Shown here piece by piece: positions 1 through 6,322 of a stretch of DNA of 6,322 nucleotides. The stretch is from Bacteroidota bacterium (GTDB lineage Bacteria; Bacteroidota; Bacteroidia; Bacteroidales; UBA10428): assembly GCA_029268165.1 (NCBI GenBank), contig JAJUGM010000207.1:1-6322 (forward strand), written 5' to 3'. Within the stretch, counting starts at the first letter, position 1; each line of letters opens with the position of its first letter. The notes beneath the pieces were generated by a model, which saw nothing but the letters and a program-made list of their open reading frames with translations, was not told the DNA's origin and ran no database searches. Made by a program: the position numbers and the translations under genes.

Positions 1-1002
1 AAAAAAGGAACCTATTATTCTGATTTACGCGCCAGAAACGGACATCCTGAACCTTACAATGTAAAAATATGGGATTTGGGAAATGAGGTTGATGGATACC
101 CATGGGAACTCGGACATAAGGATGCTGATGAATATATAAAAATTGCCCGTGAAGCTGCAAAAGCAATGAAATCAGTTGATAAAACAATAAAACTTGTAGC
201 TTCAGGCTCTTCTTATTATGAAGAAACCAACCAATGGGTGGAATGGAACAGAAAAGTTCTTTATGCACTTGGCGATAAAATTGATTACATTTCAATTCAT
301 CGTTACTGGGAAAATTCGTCTGACTATTATACTTACATGGGACAAAGTGCTATGGACTTTGAGGAAAAAATTAAAGTAACTGCCTCATTAATAGAAATAA
401 CAAAGGCAATGAAAGGTTTCCAGAATCCTGTTTATATTTCATTTGACGAATGGGGGGTTTTCAGCAGAAATTTTTTATCAGTATTGCCAATAGCTCAATG
501 CTTAAATTCTTTTATCCGTTATGCCGATGTGGTTAAAATGGCTAATTTTACAATGCTTACTTCATTACTTTCCAGTGACAGGGAAAAAGGAACCTTTAAA
601 ACTCCATTGTTTTATATTTTCAAATCTTTTTCAAATAACTGTTTGGGAAGCACTGTAGATACATACGTTGAATGTGATACTTTTAATACTGAAAAATATA
701 AAGGAATACCATACCTTGATGTAACATCAGTTTATTCAAAAGAATTAAAAACATTATATATAAATGTAGTTAACAGGCATAAAGACAAAAGCATTGCTTC
801 CGAAGTAATGTCCATTTCAGGAGAACCGGAAGGAAAAGCTGTGGCACAGATAATAACTTGCGAATCGCTTAACGAACCTTTCGTGTTCGAAAAACAAGAT
901 AAGTATATTCCTGTATCAAAAGAGGTGAAAATTGAGAAAAATAAATTAACCTTCAGTTTTCCTCCTCATTCCTACACTCAGATAAAAGTAGATATAAAAT
1001 AA
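1..1002 (+). CDS. GH51 alpha-L-arabinofuranosidase, 5'-truncated by the window edge
   Basis: This retaining exo-glycosidase releases alpha-L-arabinofuranose from arabinoxylan, arabinan or arabino-oligosaccharides. The frame is open from base 1, so the gene starts upstream; a TTG at 76 is an internal Leu codon inside the active-site motif, not a start. 333 codons are visible. The acid/base Glu is in LGNEVDG (Glu codon 85-87) and the nucleophile Glu is in SFDEWGVF (Glu codon 448-450). They are 121 residues apart, close to the E175/E294 spacing known from Geobacillus AbfA. Roughly the first half is the end of the TIM barrel. From about base 600 on is the family's C-terminal beta-sandwich, with typical 'LDVTSVYS', 'YINVVNRH' and 'FPPHSYTQIKV' stretches. 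It stops at a plain VDIK with no T9SS tail, so it is probably periplasmic, but the signal sequence is not visible. It overlaps the esterase gene by one base. The family call is firm; the exact substrate is not. Confidence 0.93.
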   Translation, partial: KKGTYYSDLRARNGHPEPYNVKIWDLGNEVDGYPWELGHKDADEYIKIAREAAKAMKSVDKTIKLVASGSSYYEETNQWVEWNRKVLYALGDKIDYISIHRYWENSSDYYTYMGQSAMDFEEKIKVTASLIEITKAMKGFQNPVYISFDEWGVFSRNFLSVLPIAQCLNSFIRYADVVKMANFTMLTSLLSSDREKGTFKTPLFYIFKSFSNNCLGSTVDTYVECDTFNTEKYKGIPYLDVTSVYSKELKTLYINVVNRHKDKSIASEVMSISGEPEGKAVAQIITCESLNEPFVFEKQDKYIPVSKEVKIEKNKLTFSFPPHSYTQIKVDIK

Positions 1003-1004
1003 TG
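1000..1004 (+). promoter_or_regulatory. TAATG stop/start overlap between GH51 and esterase genes
   Basis: The GH51 stop codon TAA (1000-1002) shares its last A with the esterase ATG (1002-1004). No Shine-Dalgarno sequence precedes the ATG; the preceding bases are A/T-rich. Such an overlap usually means both genes lie on one mRNA, with ribosomes re-initiating at the junction (translational coupling). A second in-frame ATG at 1008-1010 could be used instead and would leave the signal peptide intact. Confidence 0.7.
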
Positions 1005-1919
1005 TATATGAACCTCTTATATTATATAAAAAAAATATTTACACTATCCTTGATTTTGTCCTTTATGAGTTTGATCAAGGCACAGGAAATAATCAATCTA
1101 TACCCTGATAAAGTTCCAAACTCAAAATCAATAATAAATAAAAAAGAGACTTTTACAAATGGGATCTTTAGTAATGTTACCGTTCCTGCACTCGAAATCT
1201 ACCTGCCTGATAAAGATAAAGCTACCGGTGCTGCGGTTATTATCTGCCCCGGAGGTGGTTACAGTGTTATTGTGTATCAGGGAGAAGGAATTTCTACTGC
1301 TAAAGAGTTTGCCAGAAACGGCGTAGCTGCATTTATACTCAAATACCGGCTACCTGATGATTCGGCCATGCTGGATAAAACCGTTGGCCCTTTGCAGGAT
1401 GCACAACAAGCCATTAGAGTTGTTCGTGAAAATGCCGGCAAATGGGGAATTAATACAAACAAAGTGGGAATCATGGGATTTTCAGCAGGCGGACATCTTG
1501 CCTCAACATTAGCAACACATTATAACATTCCTCTGATTGATAATTCAAACAACACAAACCTTCGCCCTGATTTTCAGATTCTGGTGTACCCTGTTATAAG
1601 TATGCAAGATAGCCTGACTCATGCTGACTCAAGGACTAAATTACTGGGTACAAGTCCGGGTAAAAAAATTATTGACTGGTTCTCGAATGAATTACATGTT
1701 GATGAAAATACCCCACCGGCTTATATAGCACATGCGGTTGATGATAAACTGGTTGATGTGGATAACAGTATTATTTATTTTGAAAGGTTGAGACATAAAA
1801 ATGTTGCTGTTGAAATGCATATTTACCAGAAAGGCGACCATGGTTTTATTTTTAAAATGAATGGCTGGATGGAACCCATATTAAAATGGATGAAAGATTC
1901 AAAATGGATTGATAACTAA
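1002..1919 (+). CDS. Secreted alpha/beta-hydrolase, probable carbohydrate acetyl (xylan) esterase
   Basis: This 305-residue serine hydrolase probably removes acetyl groups from hemicellulose or its oligosaccharides. Residues 1-27 form a signal peptide: a hydrophobic run FTLSLILSFMSL, then KA before Gln28. It has no lipobox Cys and no T9SS tail, so it is predicted to be periplasmic. An oxyanion-type PGGGY lies at 83-87. The nucleophile elbow GFSAGGH gives Ser161, the acid is Asp248 in HAVDDKLV, and the base is His280 in GDHGF. The complete triad and the length fit the alpha/beta-hydrolase (Abhydrolase_3-like) esterases common in Bacteroidota polysaccharide loci. Relatives are often annotated as 'xylanase' or 'acetylxylan esterase', but this fold is not a GH xylanase. 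The residue after the catalytic-acid loop is Asp (VD) where VP is common. The context between an arabinofuranosidase and a glucanase supports a de-esterifying role. A feruloyl or other ester substrate cannot be excluded. Confidence 0.85.
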   Translation: MYMNLLYYIKKIFTLSLILSFMSLIKAQEIINLYPDKVPNSKSIINKKETFTNGIFSNVTVPALEIYLPDKDKATGAAVIICPGGGYSVIVYQGEGISTAKEFARNGVAAFILKYRLPDDSAMLDKTVGPLQDAQQAIRVVRENAGKWGINTNKVGIMGFSAGGHLASTLATHYNIPLIDNSNNTNLRPDFQILVYPVISMQDSLTHADSRTKLLGTSPGKKIIDWFSNELHVDENTPPAYIAHAVDDKLVDVDNSIIYFERLRHKNVAVEMHIYQKGDHGFIFKMNGWMEPILKWMKDSKWIDN

Positions 1920-1965
1920 TGAGATAATCTGACTAAGAATAATCTCAAAAGATTAAATAGATAGT
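1920..1965 (+). other. 46-base intergenic gap before the GH9 gene
   Basis: This is the longest non-coding stretch in the window. It is A/T-rich, with no Shine-Dalgarno sequence before the GH9 ATG and no match to the Bacteroidota -7 element TAnnTTTG. The only structure seen is a 5-base inverted pair (GAGAT at 1921-1925 and ATCTC at 1942-1946) separated by 16 bases, too weak to call a terminator or operator. I read it as a simple operon spacer. Confidence 0.4.
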
Positions 1966-4602
1966 ATGAAAAAGATATCTTTCATAATTTTTTTTATACT
2001 GTTATCATTGCTATCACAATCTCAAACTATAAGCTATGATATCAGGTTAAATCAGGTTGGCTTTTTCCCGAATTCGGTAAAAAAAGCCGCATTAATTAAT
2101 ACCCAATCGGATAGTTTTGAAATTAAGACTATTGACCTGGTTTCAACTGTTTATAAGGGTCAGATATTGCCTTCTGTTTACTATCCTTCATCTGACGAAA
2201 ATATTAGTATAGCCGATTTTACCTTACTTCAAACACCGGGTGAATATGTCCTTGTGGTTGACGATCTCGGAAAATCAGTTCCTTTTTCAGTAAAAAATGA
2301 TGTTTTTACCAATTTATCGAGGGCAAGTATTAAAGCATTTTATTTCAACAGGGCATCTGCAGCTCTTACCAGTGAATATGCAGGCATATATGCACGCCTT
2401 GCAGGGCATCCTGATATATCAGTAGTAGTGCTTCCATCTGCGGCATCGGAAGGCAGACCCGCAGGTACTATAATTTCAACACCTGGCGGTTGGTATGATG
2501 CGGGTGATTACAACAAGTATGTAGTAAACTCTGGAATTTCAGTTTTTACGCTCCTTTCAGCTTACGAAACCTATCCAGACTATTTTGATACGCTTCACCT
2601 GAATATTCCTGAAAGTAACAACACCATTCCCGATATCCTCGACGAAGCGCTTTGGAATATTAAATGGATGATGACCATGCAGGATACCACCGACGGAGGA
2701 GTTTATCACAAAACTACCGAAGCCCAGTTCAGCGCATTTGTTATGCCGGCTGAAGTAACTTCTACCCGTTATGTTACCGCAAAAAGCACCGCAGCTACAC
2801 TTGATTTTGCTGCTATTATGGCAATGACAGCAAGGATATACAGAAAGTATCTGCCTGGACTGGCTGACACAGCATTATCAATGTCAGTGAAAGCCTGGCA
2901 ATGGGCTAAGGCTCATCCCAATAAGGTATTTACAAATCCATCTGCATCAGGAGGATATCCGGCTATAAGCACGGGTGAATACGGCGATAATAGTTTCAGC
3001 GACGAATTTTCATGGTGTGCCACCGAATTATATATCACCACAAAAGATGATAGTTATTTTAATGAAATTGGGATTGATGAAACCTATGACATCCCCGGAT
3101 GGCAGAATGTTAAAACACTTGGTTTATTATCGCTAATAATTCATAAAGATTCGATCACAACAATAACCGATACGACACTGGTAAAAAGTAAACTGATAGA
3201 ACTGGTAAACACCGCAAAAAATGCTGTACTGAACTCACCTTACCGCATACCGGGTGAATTCTTTTACTGGGGAGGCAACAATGCCTATGCCAATCTGGGA
3301 ATGTTATTTATGCAGGCTTACAGGATAACAAAAAACGTAGCCTATTTTAATGCAGCCCTTGCTTCATTTGACTATTTACTGGGCAGGAATGCCACATCAT
3401 ATTGTTTTGTAACCGGATTTGGAACAAAAAGCCCAATGAATATCCATCATCGCATATCAGGTTCCGATGGCATTGCTAACCCTGTCCCTGGCTGGCTCGT
3501 AGGCGGTCCTAACACCGGCAATATAAGCGACTGCGGAACATCCAGTTATCCCTCCAACTTACCAGCAAAATCCTATCTTGATATGCAATGCAGTTATTCA
3601 ACCAATGAGATAGCAATTAATTGGAATGCCCCGCTGGCTTTTCTTGTTGGCGCATTGCAATATGAATATTTAAATAATTTTTCCGATTCAATGCCGTTAT
3701 TTTTCTCCTTATCTACAAATAAAATTACCCTTTCGGCCAAATCAGGACAGGAATATCCAATCATTATTGACGGAAATACTGAATGGACTCTTTCTCCTTC
3801 TAGTAGTTGGATAGGACTTTCCACAGATAACGGAAACGGAACCTCGGTGGTAAAAATCTTCTGCGAAACAGATAATACAGCAGAAACTTCAAGGTCAGGG
3901 AAAATTTTAGTTTATATTAATGGCATTTTATCCGACTCTGTCGAAGTTTTTCAAAACGGACGCACCAAAAATTTCAGGATTGAAGCAGAAGATTACTTTG
4001 CAATGACCGGTTTACAAACCGAAACAACAACAGATGAAGGAGGTGGTCTGAATCTGGGTTATGCAGATATTAACGATTGGGTAACCTACAATATTGACAT
4101 TTCATATACAGGTACATACGAAACAATTTTCAGGCATGCCGGTTATGCCGGCGATTTTGATATTTTCATCGATGATGAGTTGATTAAAAATGTCACCCTT
4201 CCTTCGACAGCAGGATGGCAGGTATGGACAAGCAACTCTATACAACTGTCTCTTAATGAAGGGCAGCATGTTATGAAATTTATATTCAACAAACCAGGAC
4301 TTAACCTGAACTGGATGCAATTTAACTGGATCAGTACATTGAAAATCAATTACATTAGCAACAAAGAAGAATTAAAAATATATCCTTTACCGGCAGACAA
4401 TATCCTGAATATTGAATTAGGCCCTATAGACAGTTTTGTGGAAATTCAACTCCTCTCAATTGATGGTAAAGCACTTTTAAATTTTTCAGGATTGGTTACA
4501 TACAAAAAAAGCATAGACATTTCAGGAATGGAAAAAGGTCTTTATATTCTTAAATTAAAGTGTAACACAAAAGTATATACTGAAAAAATTATTATTAAAT
4601 AA
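1966..4602 (+). CDS. Modular GH9 beta-1,4-glucanase: CelD_N, GH9, BACON, CBM6, T9SS tail
   Basis: This complete 878-residue inverting endoglucanase-type enzyme should cut beta-1,4-glucan (cellulose, mixed-linkage glucan or xyloglucan backbone). The signal peptide is 1-19, with probable cleavage SQS before Gln20. CelD_N Ig-like domain about 22-108 (IRLNQVGFFP). GH9 (alpha/alpha)6 barrel about 112-570: GGWYDAGDYNKY carries Asp178 and the catalytic base Asp181; PDILDEALW is at 222-230; the substrate-binding MNIHHR is at 491-496; the proton-donor Glu548 is in STNEIAINWNAP. BACON domain about 578-666 (SSWIGLS, R643, VFQNG). CBM6 about 670-789 begins FRIEAEDY, has DEGGGLNLGYADINDW, GWQVW (750-754) and ends NLNWMQF. 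T9SS type A sorting domain about 803-878 begins LKIYPLPADN and ends GLYILKLK...EKIIIK. All catalytic residues are present. The BACON and CBM6 modules probably hold it on substrate, and the tail predicts export and surface anchoring or release. It is the only clear backbone-cutting endo-enzyme in the window. Confidence 0.94.
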   Translation: MKKISFIIFFILLSLLSQSQTISYDIRLNQVGFFPNSVKKAALINTQSDSFEIKTIDLVSTVYKGQILPSVYYPSSDENISIADFTLLQTPGEYVLVVDDLGKSVPFSVKNDVFTNLSRASIKAFYFNRASAALTSEYAGIYARLAGHPDISVVVLPSAASEGRPAGTIISTPGGWYDAGDYNKYVVNSGISVFTLLSAYETYPDYFDTLHLNIPESNNTIPDILDEALWNIKWMMTMQDTTDGGVYHKTTEAQFSAFVMPAEVTSTRYVTAKSTAATLDFAAIMAMTARIYRKYLPGLADTALSMSVKAWQWAKAHPNKVFTNPSASGGYPAISTGEYGDNSFSDEFSWCATELYITTKDDSYFNEIGIDETYDIPGWQNVKTLGLLSLIIHKDSITTITDTTLVKSKLIELVNTAKNAVLNSPYRIPGEFFYWGGNNAYANLGMLFMQAYRITKNVAYFNAALASFDYLLGRNATSYCFVTGFGTKSPMNIHHRISGSDGIANPVPGWLVGGPNTGNISDCGTSSYPSNLPAKSYLDMQCSYSTNEIAINWNAPLAFLVGALQYEYLNNFSDSMPLFFSLSTNKITLSAKSGQEYPIIIDGNTEWTLSPSSSWIGLSTDNGNGTSVVKIFCETDNTAETSRSGKILVYINGILSDSVEVFQNGRTKNFRIEAEDYFAMTGLQTETTTDEGGGLNLGYADINDWVTYNIDISYTGTYETIFRHAGYAGDFDIFIDDELIKNVTLPSTAGWQVWTSNSIQLSLNEGQHVMKFIFNKPGLNLNWMQFNWISTLKINYISNKEELKIYPLPADNILNIELGPIDSFVEIQLLSIDGKALLNFSGLVTYKKSIDISGMEKGLYILKLKCNTKVYTEKIIIK

Positions 4603-4621
4603 CGATTGTAAAATAATTAAA
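4603..4621 (+). other. 19-base A/T-rich spacer before the GH43 gene
   Basis: This short spacer between the GH9 stop and the GH43 ATG has no hairpin, no Shine-Dalgarno sequence and no room for a full promoter. The A/T-rich stretch just before ATG is typical of Bacteroidota translation starts. It supports co-transcription of GH9 and GH43. Confidence 0.45.
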
Positions 4622-6322
4622 ATGAAAAATAATCTTATCTCGCAATTCTTAATCCTTTCTTTTTTCCCATTAATTAGTCTGATGGCTCAGAAAATGCAAA
4701 GCGATAACGGAGACGGAACATATACCAACCCTGTCATCTATGCTGACTTTCCCGATCCTGATGTAATCCGCGTAGATTCAACCTATTACATGGTTTCAAC
4801 CACCATGTTTATCTTCCCCGGGGTAACCATACTTAAATCATATGACCTGGTGAACTGGGAGTATTGCAGCAATGCCGTTCAGCGGATGGATTTCAGCCCA
4901 TGCTATAACCTCGATGGCTGTAACAGGTATTCACACGGACAATGGGCAACCAGCCTGAGGTATCACAATGGCAATTATTATTTGTTGTTTATGACGCTGG
5001 ATGAAGGAGGATTCCTTTGTACAGCAACAAAACCTGAGGGCCCATGGGAAATAAAGAAACTACCCAAGGGATTTTATGATCCGGGATTGTTTTTCGATGA
5101 TGACGGGAAAATATATGTGGCACATGGATATAATACGATTTATATGACCGAACTTGATACAAATTTTGTAGCCAAAAGCAGTGATGTCCTGGTTTTTACT
5201 GGCGATATAAGACCCGGGCTCGAAGGAACCCATGTTTATAAAATCAATGGCTACTATTATTTATACTGTACTTACGGGGGTGGAGACGGGTTCCAGGTAG
5301 CACTCCGGTCGACAAATATATATGGGCCCTATGAAGAAAAAATTGTTATCAGGGACAATGGAAATCTGGGAACCGGTATACATCAAGGGGCCCTCATTGA
5401 AACACAAACAGGTGAATGGTGGTCTGTTATTTTTCAGGATGGCGGAGCTTTCGGACGTTTTCCTACTTTACAGCCTGTTACCTGGCAGGATGACTGGCCT
5501 ATGCTTGGCGTTAACGGTAAAGGTGTTGCGACTTTTAAGAAGCCCGATGTTGGCAAAGAATATCCTATCAAGGTGTTGCCTACCTCTGATGAGTTTGACA
5601 GCGCCAGCTTAGGTATGCAATGGGGATGGAATCATAATCCTGATTCAACCAAATGGTCATTGACACAAAATCCGGGACACTTACGACTTTCAACAGCCAA
5701 AGTTGTGTCGAATCTGCGGAATGCCCAAAATACCCTTACTCAAAGGATTTTTGCTTATTACTCAAAGTCACTGATAACCGTCGGGACCGTTAAACTTAAT
5801 ATTGACAATATGCTCGAAGGTGATGTAGCCGGTCTTGCTGTTTTTCAGGATCCCTATGCATTTATTGCTATCAAAAGAACAAACGGAATAAACTATGTTA
5901 TAATGGTAAACAATGGAAAATCTGTTGATTCTGCAGCAATAAATACCTCCACCATCTATTTAAGGGCTTATGCTAATTATGGCACAAGTAAGGCTTCTTT
6001 TGCTTACAGTTACGATAATGAATCTTTTTCATCGCTGGGTAACGAACTTTCAATGCAGTTTAACCTATCTGTTTTTACCGGAAACAAATTTTGCCTGTTC
6101 AATTACGCGACAAATGCTTTAGGCGGGTATGTGGATTTTGACTGGTTCAGAATAAGTGTTACCGATAAAATAATTGCGACATCAAAAACTTTAAGTAAAA
6201 ACAGATTAACAATATTTCCAAATCCCGCCAAAAAGGACATATATATTTCATCCGATATATTTTTTACCGGCGTATCTATCGCAAGCCTGGACGGAAGAGA
6301 ATTGTTTCAAAAAGACTTTGGT
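4622..6322 (+). CDS. GH43 beta-xylosidase/alpha-L-arabinofuranosidase with T9SS tail, 3'-truncated by the window edge
   Basis: This inverting GH43 enzyme is expected to remove xylose or arabinofuranose from xylo-/arabino-oligosaccharides or side chains. The frame runs from ATG 4622 without a stop for 567 codons to the window end. The signal peptide is 1-22, ending LMA before Gln23. The five-bladed beta-propeller spans about 33-310. The catalytic base Asp45 is in ADFPDPDVI, the pKa-setting Asp153 in FYDPGLFFDDDGK, and the proton donor Glu201 in GLEGTHVYKINGYYYL. Residues about 321-512 (SDEFDSASLGMQWGWNHNP through VDFDWFRI) look like the concanavalin-A-like C-terminal domain of beta-xylosidase-type GH43 enzymes. 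From about 528 a T9SS sorting domain begins (LTIFPNPAKKDIYIS, then SIASLDGRELF); its end, about 35-40 residues, is missing. Three Cys (82, 94, 100) cluster in the propeller. Motifs make the family firm, but xylosidase versus arabinofuranosidase activity and the subfamily cannot be read from the sequence. Confidence 0.92.
   Translation, partial: MKNNLISQFLILSFFPLISLMAQKMQSDNGDGTYTNPVIYADFPDPDVIRVDSTYYMVSTTMFIFPGVTILKSYDLVNWEYCSNAVQRMDFSPCYNLDGCNRYSHGQWATSLRYHNGNYYLLFMTLDEGGFLCTATKPEGPWEIKKLPKGFYDPGLFFDDDGKIYVAHGYNTIYMTELDTNFVAKSSDVLVFTGDIRPGLEGTHVYKINGYYYLYCTYGGGDGFQVALRSTNIYGPYEEKIVIRDNGNLGTGIHQGALIETQTGEWWSVIFQDGGAFGRFPTLQPVTWQDDWPMLGVNGKGVATFKKPDVGKEYPIKVLPTSDEFDSASLGMQWGWNHNPDSTKWSLTQNPGHLRLSTAKVVSNLRNAQNTLTQRIFAYYSKSLITVGTVKLNIDNMLEGDVAGLAVFQDPYAFIAIKRTNGINYVIMVNNGKSVDSAAINTSTIYLRAYANYGTSKASFAYSYDNESFSSLGNELSMQFNLSVFTGNKFCLFNYATNALGGYVDFDWFRISVTDKIIATSKTLSKNRLTIFPNPAKKDIYISSDIFFTGVSIASLDGRELFQKDFG

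Noticed and set aside
2..595. Direct repeat AAAAAGGAACCT at 2-13 and 584-595
   Set aside because: Both copies encode a Lys-Gly-Thr context in the same gene; a single 12-base match in A-rich DNA is likely chance.
76..1002. TTG at 76 as the start of the GH51 gene
   Set aside because: The frame is open to base 1 and upstream codons fit the family; the TTG encodes the Leu of the LGNE active-site motif, so starting there would remove half of the barrel.
803..1002. Search for a T9SS tail at the end of GH51
   Set aside because: The C-terminus matches the ordinary GH51 beta-sandwich ending and lacks the PNPA-type start and the GLYIL/KII ending of sorting domains.
1277..1474. Minus-strand open frame inside the esterase gene
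   Set aside because: It lies antisense to the conserved core of the esterase, has no recognisable domain, and is explained as a shadow of the real coding frame.
1921..1946. Possible hairpin between the esterase and GH9 genes
   Set aside because: Only five base pairs around a 16-base loop and no T-tract; it would not act as an intrinsic terminator.
3594..3824. Minus-strand open frame within the GH9/BACON region
   Set aside because: The plus-strand reading has clear GH9 and BACON motifs here; the antisense product resembles nothing and has no start context.
4102..4349. Two overlapping minus-strand open frames in the CBM6 region
   Set aside because: Both are antisense to the well-conserved CBM6 and to each other in different frames, typical of chance open frames.
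5322..5612. Plus-strand 96-residue open frame inside GH43
   Set aside because: It is out of frame with GH43, whose frame is unbroken and carries the propeller motifs; the alternative product has no family features.

Overview
The window is an AT-rich stretch of a Bacteroidota (Bacteroidetes) genome. It holds four co-directional plus-strand genes for plant cell-wall polysaccharide breakdown and is almost entirely coding. Three things place it in this phylum. The GH9 and GH43 enzymes end in type IX secretion (T9SS, Por) sorting domains. The GH9 protein carries a BACON domain. The predicted signal peptidase I sites are all followed by Gln. Start codons lack Shine-Dalgarno sequences and have A-rich leaders, as is usual in the phylum. 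The T9SS tails argue against a typical gut Bacteroides and for an environmental, rumen or digester lineage, but that is inference.

Layout: (1) positions 1-1002, the 3' part of a GH51 alpha-L-arabinofuranosidase whose N-terminus lies outside the window; (2) 1002-1919, a secreted alpha/beta-hydrolase, probably a carbohydrate acetyl esterase, whose start codon overlaps the previous stop by one base; (3) 1966-4602, a complete modular GH9 beta-glucanase: signal peptide, CelD_N Ig-like domain, GH9 catalytic domain, BACON, CBM6, T9SS sorting domain; (4) 4622 to the window end, a GH43 beta-xylosidase/arabinofuranosidase with a concanavalin-A-like C-terminal module and the beginning of a T9SS sorting domain, cut by the window edge. 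Gaps are 46 and 19 bases, with no convincing promoter or terminator, so the four genes are probably one operon.

Together the enzymes suit arabinose- and acetyl-decorated hemicellulose (arabinoxylan or xyloglucan) associated with beta-1,4-glucan. GH9 would cut the glucan backbone and GH43 would remove xylose or arabinose; both should be exported to the cell surface or medium. The esterase, which has no sorting tail, would remove acetyl groups, and GH51 would release arabinose, probably in the periplasm. No SusC/SusD pair, regulator, RNA gene, mobile element or CRISPR is visible. All parts belong to known families. I see no evidence of an undescribed system; the most notable points are the modular GH9 and the split between enzymes with and without T9SS tails.
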